From Bacteroidales bacterium UBA5072 (GTDB lineage Bacteria; Bacteroidota; Bacteroidia; Bacteroidales; UBA10428), in contig DIAS01000015.1 of NCBI GenBank assembly GCA_002415855.1, positions 1-64,000 of the forward strand: a stretch of 64,000 bases of DNA, in the 5' to 3' direction. This document shows positions 51,601 to 59,378 of this stretch, piece by piece. The translations under genes were made by a program, and so were the position numbers. The notes under the pieces were generated by a model. It searched no databases and was not told the origin of the DNA. It was given only the letters and a program-made list of their open reading frames with translations. Position 1 is the first letter of the stretch, and every line of letters starts with the position of its first letter.

Positions 51601-51874
51601 TCTGTCCGCCAAATGACAAAAGAATTCCGTCAGGTTTCTCCTTTTCAAGGACCTTCTCAACAAAATAGGGCGTAACAGGAAGAAAGTAAATGGTATCGGC
51701 AATCCCTTCGGAAGTTTGTACGGTAGCAATGTTAGGGTTAATCAGAACGGTTTTAATCCCTTCTTCCCGCAGCGCTTTTAATGCCTGCGAACCCGAATAA
51801 TCAAACTCGCCAGCCTCTCCGATCTTAAGCGCTCCGGAGCCCAGCACGATTACTTTCCTGATTGAATTGTCCAT
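48656..51874 (-). CDS. carB: Carbamoyl-phosphate synthase large subunit
   Basis: 1072 residues from the ATG at 51874, where the conserved start MDNSIRKVIVLGSGALKIGEAGEFDYSG begins; a 25-codon upstream frame is not typical. Two ATP-grasp halves are visible (VLGSGALKIG near residue 10 and VLGSGAYRIGSSVEFDW about 560). Each carries the nucleotide-loop segments; SFAVTDVEDAVKAAVELGYPIIIRAAYTLGGQGSGF is in the first. An MGS-like allosteric domain forms the last ~130 residues. With CarA it makes carbamoyl phosphate from ammonia, bicarbonate and two ATP. It is divergent from argR, and the shared 125-base region holds an ARG box. Confidence 0.97.
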   Translation of the reverse strand: MDNSIRKVIVLGSGALKIGEAGEFDYSGSQALKALREEGIKTVLINPNIATVQTSEGIADTIYFLPVTPYFVEKVLEKEKPDGILLSFGGQTALNCGIALFKNGALERHNVRVLGTPVQAIMDTEDRDLFIKKLDEIGVKTIQSFAVTDVEDAVKAAVELGYPIIIRAAYTLGGQGSGFCNHETELRRMAEKAFSYAPQILVEKSLKGWKEVEYEVVRDCYDNCITVCNMENFDPLGIHTGESIVVAPSQTLTNSEYHVLRQLAIMIIRHIGIVGECNIQYALDPYSEDYRVIEVNARLSRSSALASKATGYPLAFVAAKLALGYGLHEIKNSITKTTSAFFEPALDYIVCKIPRWDLNKFIGVSKQIGSSMKSVGEVMAIGRTFEEVIQKGLRMIGQGMHGFVGNRDLAFDDVERELSEPTDMRIFVIADAFSKGYSVEKIHELTRIDPWFLHKLKNIFKLKNKLEQYDSLADLPDDLLRSAKVYGFSDFQIARSIMKDMPEYMQEGLLEVRKHRKLLGIVPVVKQIDTLAAEYPAMTNYLYLTYSGRSNDVEYKGDHKSVIVLGSGAYRIGSSVEFDWCSVNALYAINKEGYRSVMINYNPETVSTDYDICDRLYFDELSFERVMDIVELENPHGVILSMGGQIPNNLAMRLYDQQVNILGTSPLSIDNAEDRHKFSTLCDDLQIDQPRWRELTSIRETYDFVDEVGFPVLIRPSYVLSGAAMNVVSNKDEMEHYLSLAAKVSKQYPVVVSEFIEQAKEIELDAVAREGELIAYAISEHVEFAGVHSGDATIVFPAQKIYFETMRRIKRISRQIARELKISGPFNIQFLAKDNDIKVIECNLRASRSFPFVSKVLKVNFIELATQVILDKPVEKPRKSVFDLDCIGVKAPQFSFSRLQKADPVLGVDMASTGEVGCIGENFYEAILKAMLSVGYNYPKKNILLSTGPMRSKVELVNSCKLLAEKSYNLFATRGTAQFLEMNGIPCTMLHWPDEEAKPNTLDYLRNKMIDLVINIPKDLSKSELSNDYHIRRSAVDFNIPLITNSRLASAFLTAVCKLSLEDIAIKSWGEY

Positions 51875-51915
51875 CTTTTTTAAAACCTCAAAGAAAATTA
51901 GTCCTATATTTGGCC

Positions 51916-51923
51916 CAAAAATA
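51916..51923 (-). promoter_or_regulatory. Probable -7 element of carB
   Basis: The minus strand reads TATTTTTG, matching TAnnTTTG, 42 bases upstream of the carB ATG. A TTG at -33 spacing is lacking. An imperfect ArgR-like half-site (ATTCA, around 51937) lies just behind it. Confidence 0.4.
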
Positions 51924-51943
51924 CAAATATTTTTAAATTCATC

Positions 51944-51974
51944 TTGCATACTTATAAAAAAGCGTATATATTTG
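51944..51974 (+). promoter_or_regulatory. Promoter of argR
   Basis: TTG (51944-51946), 20 bases, then TATATTTG (51967-51974) fit the Bacteroidota promoter pattern. The transcription start would be about 51981 and the ATG is at 52000. Confidence 0.7.
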
Positions 51975-51981
51975 CATCATT

Positions 51982-51999
51982 AATGAATATCTATTCATC
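51982..51999 (+). promoter_or_regulatory. ARG box (ArgR operator) over the argR start
   Basis: The core TGAATATCTATTCA (51984-51997) matches the ArgR consensus TGAATWWWWATTCA at 13 of 14 positions; only one spacer base, C, departs. It lies between the predicted transcription start and the start codon of argR, so arginine-bound ArgR would shut off its own gene and the argG-argH run. Confidence 0.75.
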
Positions 52000-52476
52000 A
52001 TGGGAAACAGAACAGAAAGGCTACTGGCCATAAGAAACATCATCTCGTCACAGAAGGTATCCAGTCAGGAGGAATTGCTGGACCTGCTCGAGAAGAAAGG
52101 ATTGAACTATACACAGGCAACGCTTTCAAGGGACCTGAAATTCCTTAAAGTGAATAAAATCTCTGATATGGAGAAAGGATACATTTATGAACTGCCTGAT
52201 CAGCACCATATACCAGGCCACGAGCTCGCGGAGAGCTATGCGGCGCAAGGCTTTGTTTCCATCCAGTTTGCCAACAAGCTCGGGATAATCAAAACCCTGC
52301 CGGGTTACGCTCCCAGCATAGCTTCGCTTATCGATAAGGTAAATCCATTTGAGATAGTCGGAACCCTTGCCGGCGATGATACCATCCTCATTGTGCCCCA
52401 TGATAATGTTACTGAAAAGGATATTATTAATACTTTGATAATTATTATACCTGAATTAAAGGATAAAATTAAGTAA
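52000..52476 (+). CDS. argR: Arginine repressor ArgR
   Basis: 158 residues. The N-terminal winged helix has LLDLLEKKGLNYTQATLSRDLKFLKVNKI (ATLSRDL being the recognition segment). The C-terminal oligomerisation domain has the arginine-binding strand SLIDKVNPFEIVGTLAGDDTILIV with the family GDDT. It binds ARG boxes as an arginine-loaded hexamer. The argR stop is directly followed by argG, so the two share a transcript. An ARG box overlaps its start. Confidence 0.94.
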   Translation: MGNRTERLLAIRNIISSQKVSSQEELLDLLEKKGLNYTQATLSRDLKFLKVNKISDMEKGYIYELPDQHHIPGHELAESYAAQGFVSIQFANKLGIIKTLPGYAPSIASLIDKVNPFEIVGTLAGDDTILIVPHDNVTEKDIINTLIIIIPELKDKIK

Positions 52477-52482
52477 TTGCAC

Positions 52483-53715
52483 ATGAAGAAGGAAAAAGTT
52501 GTGCTGGCGTACAGCGGGGGACTGGATACCTCGGTTATCCTGAAATGGCTGATCGATAAAGGATATGAAGTGATCGCCTATATTGCTGATGTGGGTCAGG
52601 ATGATGATTTTCAGGAAGTCGAAAAAAAGGCGGTAAAAATTGGTGCTTCCAAAGTATATATCAGAGACCTGAAAAGGGAATTTGTTACCGATTACATATT
52701 TCCTGCACTGAAAGCCAACGCTATGTATGAGAGCCGTTACCTGCTGGGCACTTCGCTGGCAAGACCGTTAATTGCCAAATACCAGATAGAGATTGCGCAT
52801 GAAGAGCAGGCGGAATATGTATCGCATGGTGCCACAGGAAAGGGAAACGATCAGGTAAGGTTTGAATTGTCGTATTATGCCCTGAATCCGAAAATCAAGG
52901 TGCTTGCACCCTGGAAAACACAGGAATTTCTGGAACAGTTCAAAGGAAGGACTGATATGCTGAATTATGCCCGGGAAAAGAATATCCCCGTAAAAGCTAC
53001 TGTTAAAAAGCCTTACAGCGAGGATGACAACCTGATGCACATCAGCCATGAGGCCGGTATCCTCGAAGATCCTGGATTCAGGCCCGAAATGGATATGCTT
53101 ACCAAAATCGTTCCCCCACAACATGCGCCGGATAGAGAGACGCAAATTGAGATCCATTTTAAGGACGGAATTCCGGTAAGGGTTGTAAATAGCCAGGATG
53201 GCGTGAGCATAACCGAGCCTTTGGCATTATTTGTTTACCTGAACAAAATTGGAGGGGAAAACGGCATAGGTTTGCTGGATATGGTAGAAAACCGATTTGT
53301 CGGCATAAAATCGAGAGGCGTTTATGAAACTCCGGCGGGCACAATCCTTTTACAGGCGCACATGGATATCGAAGGCATAGCCATGGATCGCGAGGTGATG
53401 AGGCTTCGCAACATGCTTTCACCTGTTTTTGCCGAAATCGTTTATAATGGATTCTGGTTCAGTCCCGAAATGGAGTTCTTAAGGGCTGCTATCGACAAAA
53501 GCCAGGAACTGATTGACGGTATCGTTTACCTGTCCCTCTATAAAGGCAATGTCATTATCAACGGCCGGGTATCCCCAAGTTCACTGTATGACAAAGATCT
53601 TTCCAGTATGGACATTGCCGGGGGCTTCGACCAGAAAGACAGCGCCGGTTTTATCAAGATCAATGCGATCAGGCTGATGGCCCACAATGCCATCACCAGA
53701 AGGAAAAGGAAATAA
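52483..53715 (+). CDS. argG: Argininosuccinate synthase
   Basis: 410 residues from the ATG at 52483; a TTG two codons before overlaps the argR stop but the ATG is better. The N-type PP-loop VVLAYSGGLDTSVILKWL binds ATP. Further blocks are ESRYLLGTSLARPLIA, HGATGKGNDQVRFE and SPSSLYDKDLSSMDI-like near the end. It joins citrulline and aspartate. The usual Bacteroides order argR-argG-argC-argD is not seen; argH follows after 76 bases. Confidence 0.96.
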   Translation: MKKEKVVLAYSGGLDTSVILKWLIDKGYEVIAYIADVGQDDDFQEVEKKAVKIGASKVYIRDLKREFVTDYIFPALKANAMYESRYLLGTSLARPLIAKYQIEIAHEEQAEYVSHGATGKGNDQVRFELSYYALNPKIKVLAPWKTQEFLEQFKGRTDMLNYAREKNIPVKATVKKPYSEDDNLMHISHEAGILEDPGFRPEMDMLTKIVPPQHAPDRETQIEIHFKDGIPVRVVNSQDGVSITEPLALFVYLNKIGGENGIGLLDMVENRFVGIKSRGVYETPAGTILLQAHMDIEGIAMDREVMRLRNMLSPVFAEIVYNGFWFSPEMEFLRAAIDKSQELIDGIVYLSLYKGNVIINGRVSPSSLYDKDLSSMDIAGGFDQKDSAGFIKINAIRLMAHNAITRRKRK

Positions 53716-53716
53716 C

Positions 53717-53760
53717 CCTGAAGTATTCCGGGTATTTTTCAGGAAAATTAACACTTCAGG
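53717..53760 (+). repeat. Inverted repeat between argG and argH
   Basis: CCTGAAGT (53717-53724) can pair with ACTTCAGG (53753-53760), or its first six bases with TTCAGG (53738-53743). The two pairings exclude each other. No T-run follows, so it is not a plain terminator; it may stabilise or process the message. Confidence 0.4.
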
Positions 53761-53791
53761 ACGCAATTCCCGAAGGTTGAATTAAACTGTC

Positions 53792-55126
53792 ATGAAACTC
53801 TGGGAAAAGAATATCAAAACAGACGAACTGATCGCGCGGTTCACAGTGGGCAGGGACCGTGAACTGGATCAATTGCTGGCACGTTATGATGTGCTGGGCT
53901 CCATCGCCCATATTATCATGCTTGAAAGCATCGGCCTGCTGACAGCAAAAGAACGTACGGCATTGCACAATGAGCTTCTGCTGATCCATGAAGCTGTTCT
54001 GCAGGGTAGTTTCACCATTGAGGAAGGGGTGGAGGATGTGCATTCGCAGGTTGAATTACTGCTTACCCGGAAACTGGGCGAAACCGGGAAGAAGATCCAC
54101 GCAGCACGATCACGTAATGACCAGGTTTTGCTGGATATCAAGCTGTTCATACGGGAAGAGCTGCATGAGGTGGTGGAGATCACCGGTGCGCTTTTCCAGT
54201 TGTTGATAGACCAGAGTGAAAAATACAAACACATGCTGATCCCCGGATATACACATTTGCAGGTAGCGATGCCATCTTCTTTTGGCCTCTGGTTTGGCGC
54301 GTACGCCGAATCCCTTACAGAGGACATGCAATTGCTCCTGGCTGCCTACCGTATTGCCGACAAAAATCCGCTTGGTTCAGCGGCCGGATACGGGTCCTCC
54401 TTCCCGATCAACCGGCAGATGACTACGGATCTCCTGGGTTTCGAAACCATGCATTATAATGTTGTCAATGCCCAGATGAGCCGCGGTAAAACCGAAAGGA
54501 TCAGTGCCTATGCATTGGCATCCCTGGCCGGTACATTATCAAAAATGGCAGGCGACATATGCCTGTTTGCCAGCCAGAATTTTGGGTTCCTGACACTGCC
54601 CGAAGAACTTACAACAGGCTCAAGCATCATGCCGCACAAGAAAAACCCAGATGTATTTGAGTTGATACGGGCAAAATGTAATAAAATACAAGCGCTGCCC
54701 GGCGAGGTGGATCATATCTGGATCAACCTGGTTTCAGGGTATTTTCGTGACATGCAGATCATCAAGGAATCGTTTCTGCCTGTTTTTGGGGAAATGAAGG
54801 ACTGTATCCGGATGATGGCCTACGCTGTCGGGAGGATTATACCCGCCAGCGATATTCTTACCGATGATAAGTACAAGTATATCTTTTCGGTAGAAGAGGT
54901 AAATAAACTGGTACTTGAAGGAATGCCCTTCCGTGAAGCCTATAGGGAAGTGGCCAAAAGGATACAGGAAGGGACCTACAAGGCAGAGGGGACCGTGCAT
55001 CATCATCATGAAGGCAGCCTCGGGAACCTGTGCAATGATAAGATTGCCCAGAAGATGAGAGCCCTGGTGCAGCTTTTTCATTTTGAGAACAAGGATGAAG
55101 CGTACCGCAATTTACTCATGAGTTAG
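53792..55126 (+). CDS. argH: Argininosuccinate lyase
   Basis: 444 residues. The superfamily signature is GSSIMPHKKNPDVFELIR, the C3 loop with the catalytic Ser. VHSQVELLLTRKLGETGKKIHAARSRNDQV and GYTHLQVAMPSSFGLWFGAYAE hold the other active-site His and Asn. The product is arginine plus fumarate. The stop is nine bases before the proB-like gene, so the arginine and proline genes appear to be co-transcribed. Confidence 0.96.
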   Translation: MKLWEKNIKTDELIARFTVGRDRELDQLLARYDVLGSIAHIIMLESIGLLTAKERTALHNELLLIHEAVLQGSFTIEEGVEDVHSQVELLLTRKLGETGKKIHAARSRNDQVLLDIKLFIREELHEVVEITGALFQLLIDQSEKYKHMLIPGYTHLQVAMPSSFGLWFGAYAESLTEDMQLLLAAYRIADKNPLGSAAGYGSSFPINRQMTTDLLGFETMHYNVVNAQMSRGKTERISAYALASLAGTLSKMAGDICLFASQNFGFLTLPEELTTGSSIMPHKKNPDVFELIRAKCNKIQALPGEVDHIWINLVSGYFRDMQIIKESFLPVFGEMKDCIRMMAYAVGRIIPASDILTDDKYKYIFSVEEVNKLVLEGMPFREAYREVAKRIQEGTYKAEGTVHHHHEGSLGNLCNDKIAQKMRALVQLFHFENKDEAYRNLLMS

Positions 55127-55134
55127 AAGAAGCG

Positions 55135-55809
55135 ATGGGAAAGGAAACAATTGTAGTGAGGGTTGAAATATCGACATTGCTGGGCCAGCACGGCAAAATC
55201 AGTCCCGGAAAAATGGACCGGCTGGCAAAGGTAATTACCAACCTGCACAACAGCGGCAAACATGTGCTGGTGGTTACTTCCGGTGCCATTATCCTGGGAG
55301 CCGAGAAGCTCAAGCTCCAGAACCTGCCTGATACGCTGGTGGAGATGCAGGCGACGGCAGCCGTTGGCCAGGCCGAGCTGATCAGGTGGTACCAGCGTTC
55401 GTTTGATGAGTACAGCCAGATCGTTGCCCAGGTGCTGCTTACCAGCGATATTATCGGCTATCCGCAACGCGTGAAAAACACCCGGAATACATTCAACACG
55501 TTGCTGAACATGAGCATTATCCCCATCATCAACGAGAACGACCCGGTTTCTTCCTCGGATATCGAATATGATGACAATTACCCGCTTGCCCTGATGGTGG
55601 CGAAAATTGCCCAGGCCAATTTCATCGTTATCAAAATGGAAACGAACGGAAAGTACATGATCGTTCCGGGGGGCAGCTTCAAAGCCGTTGTCGTGGATGG
55701 TGAAACGGAGCTACAGGAAAAGCTTGAATCCATATGCAATGTGATGATTCCCCGGGACACGGCTGTTGAATTGCAATTCCCGTCATCCATTGGTGAAATT
55801 GTTTTTTGA
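55135..55809 (+). CDS. Degenerate glutamate 5-kinase paralogue (predicted pseudokinase)
   Basis: 224 residues against 272 for its neighbour ProB. It is plainly homologous: VLVVTSGAI, QATAAVGQAELIRWYQRSF, VAQVLLTSDII and IIPIINENDP match ProB nearly word for word. The conserved VVKIGTS is VVRVEIS, so the catalytic Lys is Arg (R9) and a nucleotide-loop Gly is Glu (E11). The FGDND of ProB is YDDNY (D146-Y149), and the GGMxTK nucleotide segment is absent, the C-terminus being short and unrelated. The pocket residues S49, N133-D136, D147 and N148 survive. It should bind glutamate or proline but not transfer phosphate. A regulatory partner of ProB is inferred. It is 9 bases after argH and 33 before proB. 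Confidence 0.8.
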   Translation: MGKETIVVRVEISTLLGQHGKISPGKMDRLAKVITNLHNSGKHVLVVTSGAIILGAEKLKLQNLPDTLVEMQATAAVGQAELIRWYQRSFDEYSQIVAQVLLTSDIIGYPQRVKNTRNTFNTLLNMSIIPIINENDPVSSSDIEYDDNYPLALMVAKIAQANFIVIKMETNGKYMIVPGGSFKAVVVDGETELQEKLESICNVMIPRDTAVELQFPSSIGEIVF

Positions 55810-55842
55810 TGTAAAATGCAGGAAAGGTTGATATACAATATA

Positions 55843-56661
55843 ATGGATTACAGAGAAGTACTTAAGAACAAAAAAAGAATTGTGGTGAAGATCGGAACCT
55901 CCTCCCTTTCTTATCCGAATGGAAGGATGAATTTCCACAGTATTGAGAAGCTGGCTTACGTACTGAGCGCTGTGCGGCGCCGGGGGGTCCAGGTTATCCT
56001 GGTCACTTCGGGTGCGATCGGGATTGGTGCAGGCCGCCTTGGCATTACCCGCAGGCCCCAGGAACTGGCCAAAAAGCAGGCCCTGGCAGCAGTCGGTCAG
56101 GCTGAACTGATGAAGATCTATCAGAAATTCTTTGATGGTTACAACCAGACAGTTGCACAGGTCCTGCTTACAAAGGATGTGGTCACCATTCCGGTACTGA
56201 ACCGGAATGCCGGAAGAACCTTGCACAAACTGCTCGACATGGATATCATTCCCATCATCAATGAAAATGACACCATCGCTACTTACGAAATTGTATTCGG
56301 CGACAATGATACGTTGTCGGCCATAGTTGCCTCGCTTGTTGAAGCTGATCTGCTGGTTATGCTGTCGGATATCGACGGATTGTATTCGGCGGATCCGCGG
56401 ACGGAGGCAACTGCAGAAATCATTCATTCGGTGCTGGAAATCACACCGGAACTGGAACAGCTTGCCTCGGGTGCCGGATCCTCTTTCAGTACCGGCGGCA
56501 TGGTTACCAAGATCTCAGCTGCCAAAATCTGCCTGAGAAGCCGGATTGACTGCATCATAGCAAGCGGTACCGACCCGGCCATCATCTTCGATCTGCTGGC
56601 AGGAAAGGAGATAGGTACGCATTTTGTTGCCAGCCAAAAAAAAGCCGTCAGACATGTATGA
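55843..56661 (+). CDS. proB: Glutamate 5-kinase (catalytic, without PUA domain)
   Basis: 272 residues from the ATG at 55843, which precedes the family start MDYREVLKNKKRIVVKIGTS; an ATG nine codons earlier is possible. The amino acid kinase fold shows VVKIGTSSLS (catalytic Lys), VTSGAIGIGAGRL, INENDTIATYEIVFGDNDTLSA (glutamate site), LLVMLSDIDGLYSADP and STGGMVTKISAA (nucleotide site). The PUA domain of the 367-residue E. coli form is missing. It makes glutamyl 5-phosphate, the first and feedback-controlled step to proline. The stop overlaps the proA ATG by eight bases. Confidence 0.95.
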   Translation: MDYREVLKNKKRIVVKIGTSSLSYPNGRMNFHSIEKLAYVLSAVRRRGVQVILVTSGAIGIGAGRLGITRRPQELAKKQALAAVGQAELMKIYQKFFDGYNQTVAQVLLTKDVVTIPVLNRNAGRTLHKLLDMDIIPIINENDTIATYEIVFGDNDTLSAIVASLVEADLLVMLSDIDGLYSADPRTEATAEIIHSVLEITPELEQLASGAGSSFSTGGMVTKISAAKICLRSRIDCIIASGTDPAIIFDLLAGKEIGTHFVASQKKAVRHV

Positions 56662-57913
56662 CAATTCAGAGAACCTCAGCAAAAAAGCAGGTCAGGTAAA
56701 GCTTGCAGCACGTGAACTGGCCAAAGCGGAAACAAGCCGGAAAAATCAGGCTTTGTTAGCTATAGCAGAAGAAATCGACAGAAACCGGGATGCCATCAAA
56801 ACTGAAAACAGCAAGGATGTCGCTGCCGGAAAAGAGAAGGGTCTATCGGGAGCAATTATCGACAGGCTTACCCTGAATGACAAACGTATACAGGGATTAA
56901 TTGAAGTGTTAAATGATGTTGTCAACTTAAAAGATCCTGTAGGGGAAATTTTCAACATGAACACCCTTCCTAACGGGCTGAAAGTCGGACAGATCCGGGT
57001 ACCCATCGGCGTCATAGGCATTATCTTTGAATCCCGCCCGAATGTTTGCATCGAGGTTGCTGCATTGACAATAAAATCAGGTAATGGCGTTATTCTGCGC
57101 GGAGGATCCGATGCCATTCACTCCAACCTGCTGCTTACCAGTCTTATCGGCAAGGGACTTGTAAGGGCAGGTCTACCTGAAGATTGTGTCGGCATTGTAA
57201 AGGACACCAAAAGGGAATCGGTGCTGGAACTGGTTAAATTAAAAGACTTTATTGATGTCATTATACCCCGGGGCGGACTTGAACTGATCCGCTTTGTTGA
57301 GGAAAACTCGGTAATCCCTGTTATCCGGCACGATATGGGTATCTGCCATACTTACGTCGATGAATTCGCCAACCTGGAGATGGCTTCAAAAATCTGCTAC
57401 AATGCCAAAGTACAACGGCCGGGGGTATGCAATGCCATGGAGACCCTGCTTATCCACAGCCGTGTGGCCGGACAGTTCCTTCCCCTTATGAAGGAGATCT
57501 ATGACAAGGCCGGCGTCATCCTCAGGGGTTGTGAAAAGACGAGGAAAATATTGCCTGGCATTGAAATCGCATCTGAAATTGACTGGCGCACGGAGTACCT
57601 CGACCTGATCCTCTCCGTGAAAGTTGTTGAGAACGTGGATGAGGCAATCGACCATATCAACAACTTCAGTTCGCATCATTCGGATGCCATCGTCACCGAC
57701 AGTTATACGCAGGGCATGCGGTTTATCCAGGAAGTGGATTCGGCTGCCTGCTTTATCAATGCCTCCACCCGCTTCAGCGATGGCAATGAATTCGGCCTTG
57801 GAGCTGAAATGGGGATCAGCAATCAGAAACTTCATGTAAGAGGGCCCATGGGATTAAAAGACCTCATGGCACCCAAATACATCATTTTTGGAAACGGCCA
57901 GGTGAGAACCTGA
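56654..57913 (+). CDS. proA: Glutamate-5-semialdehyde dehydrogenase (gamma-glutamyl phosphate reductase)
   Basis: 419 residues from the ATG at 56654. ALDH-fold blocks: VPIGVIGIIFESRPNV, KSGNGVILRGGSDAIHSN, VIPRGGLELIRF and the catalytic Cys in KVQRPGVCNAMETLLIH. The end STRFSDGNEFGLGAEMGISNQKLHVRGPMGL is the ProA signature. It reduces glutamyl 5-phosphate made by ProB to glutamate semialdehyde. Start at 56624 (TTG) would run into proB and is less likely. It is co-transcribed with proB. Confidence 0.96.
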   Translation: MYDNSENLSKKAGQVKLAARELAKAETSRKNQALLAIAEEIDRNRDAIKTENSKDVAAGKEKGLSGAIIDRLTLNDKRIQGLIEVLNDVVNLKDPVGEIFNMNTLPNGLKVGQIRVPIGVIGIIFESRPNVCIEVAALTIKSGNGVILRGGSDAIHSNLLLTSLIGKGLVRAGLPEDCVGIVKDTKRESVLELVKLKDFIDVIIPRGGLELIRFVEENSVIPVIRHDMGICHTYVDEFANLEMASKICYNAKVQRPGVCNAMETLLIHSRVAGQFLPLMKEIYDKAGVILRGCEKTRKILPGIEIASEIDWRTEYLDLILSVKVVENVDEAIDHINNFSSHHSDAIVTDSYTQGMRFIQEVDSAACFINASTRFSDGNEFGLGAEMGISNQKLHVRGPMGLKDLMAPKYIIFGNGQVRT

Positions 57914-57949
57914 CCAATCTTTGAATTATAAACCGTAAATTCATTTACC

Positions 57950-59302
57950 ATGCAACCACTGAGTGAATTCATGCAAAAACTTGAGGAGATAACCGTTCAG
58001 GCTTCTCAAATCGACAAGGAGCTTTTCGAAACGTACAATGTGAAGCGCGGTCTCAGGAACCAGGACGGATCAGGGGTACTGGTGGGCCTCACCAATATCG
58101 GCGATGTTGTGGGATATGAAAAGAAGGATAGTCTGGTTACCCCTTGCGAAGGCCGTCTCTATTACCGGGGCATCAATGTGGAAGACCTTGTACACGGATT
58201 TCAGAAAGACAAAAGGCATGGATTTGATGAGACGGTGTATCTGCTGCTTACCGGCAAGCTGCCCAATAAAGATGACCTGGAGCTGTTTTCTTCCTATATG
58301 GCCGGACATCGGGACCTGCCCAACAGTTTTGTGAACCTGATCCTTTCGTTCCGGGGGAAGAACATCATGAACATGCTGGCCCGATCGGTGCTTGTCATGT
58401 ATACACAGGACGATGAGGCAGAGAATTATTCACATATCAACCTGTTAAAACAGTCCCTCAACCTCATCGCCAAATTCCCGGTCATTGCAGCCTATGTATA
58501 TTTCGGATTCAGGCATACTTACCAGCGGAAATCCCTGATCTTCCGTCACCCCGATCCCGAGATGAGTACAGCCGAGAATTTTCTCTATATGCTGAAGGGA
58601 GAGGATTATTCAAAGCTGGAAGCTGATATTCTGGATCTGGCACTGGTCCTGCACGCCGAGCATGGCGGCGGTAACAATTCCACCTTTGCCACCCGCGTGA
58701 TCAGTTCGGCAGGGACGGATACCTATTCTGCCATATCAGCCGGTCTCGGATCACTGAAAGGATACCTGCACGGCGGAGCCAACCTGCAGGTCGAAGAAAT
58801 GATCCGGGATATCAAAAAAAATGTAAAGGACTGGAAAGATAAGAAAGAACTGCTGGAATACCTGCAGAAAATCCTGAAGGGTGAAGCCGGCGACGGCTCG
58901 GGTAAAATATATGGTATCGGACATGCCATTTATACATTGTCCGATCCCAGAGCCATACTGCTGAAGGATAAGGCAAGGGACCTGGCCGAAACCAAAGGCA
59001 AAGCCGATGAATATAATCTTTACGAATCTATCGAGGAACTTGCCCCGGAAGCGTTTGCCAGGTTCAAGGGCGGTAATTCCAAGGTGGTGAGCGCCAACGT
59101 CGATTTCTATTCAGGGTTTGTTTACAAATGCATCGACATCCCCAAGGAGCTTTTCACACCTATCTTTGCCATTGCACGTATGGCGGGTTGGTGTGCCCAC
59201 CGGTTGGAAGAAGTCACATTTGCCTCCAGGAGGATCATCAGGCCTGCCTATAAAAACGTGTTCGGCAGGATTGATTATGATCCTTTGGAGGAAAGAGCAT
59301 AA
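57950..59302 (+). CDS. Citrate synthase
   Basis: 450 residues, the Bacteroidota type with a long N-terminal helical lead (1-40: MQPLSEFMQKLEEITVQASQ). Family motifs: EGRLYYRGINVEDLV, LHAEHGGGNNSTFATRV, LKGYLHGGANLQVEEMI (catalytic His region) and YGIGHAIYTLSDPRAILLKD. It condenses oxaloacetate and acetyl-CoA at the head of the branch that gives 2-oxoglutarate and glutamate. It follows proA after 36 bases. A G/C hairpin lies right after its stop. Confidence 0.92.
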   Translation: MQPLSEFMQKLEEITVQASQIDKELFETYNVKRGLRNQDGSGVLVGLTNIGDVVGYEKKDSLVTPCEGRLYYRGINVEDLVHGFQKDKRHGFDETVYLLLTGKLPNKDDLELFSSYMAGHRDLPNSFVNLILSFRGKNIMNMLARSVLVMYTQDDEAENYSHINLLKQSLNLIAKFPVIAAYVYFGFRHTYQRKSLIFRHPDPEMSTAENFLYMLKGEDYSKLEADILDLALVLHAEHGGGNNSTFATRVISSAGTDTYSAISAGLGSLKGYLHGGANLQVEEMIRDIKKNVKDWKDKKELLEYLQKILKGEAGDGSGKIYGIGHAIYTLSDPRAILLKDKARDLAETKGKADEYNLYESIEELAPEAFARFKGGNSKVVSANVDFYSGFVYKCIDIPKELFTPIFAIARMAGWCAHRLEEVTFASRRIIRPAYKNVFGRIDYDPLEERA

Positions 59303-59304
59303 AA

Positions 59305-59324
59305 CCCCCTATAATTTTAGGGGG
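59305..59324. repeat. Hairpin just after citrate synthase
   Basis: CCCCCT (59305-59310) pairs with AGGGGG (59319-59324), loop ATAATTTT. No T-run follows on the plus strand, so it is a weak terminator at best; the gltB promoter starts 4 bases downstream. Confidence 0.45.
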
Positions 59325-59327
59325 GCA

Positions 59328-59358
59328 TTGAAATATTGCTGTCTTTTTCCTATATTTG
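59328..59358 (+). promoter_or_regulatory. Promoter of gltB
   Basis: TTG (59328-59330), 20 bases, then TATATTTG (59351-59358) is a full match to TTG-N19/20-TAnnTTTG. It predicts a start near 59365 and a leader of about 155 bases. Confidence 0.75.
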
Positions 59359-59378
59359 CCCCAAAGAACTAGGGCTAT

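Noticed and set aside
51875..51949. 25-codon N-terminal extension of carB
   Set aside because: It lacks family similarity and covers the likely promoter; CarB proteins in this phylum begin at the MDNSIRK position.
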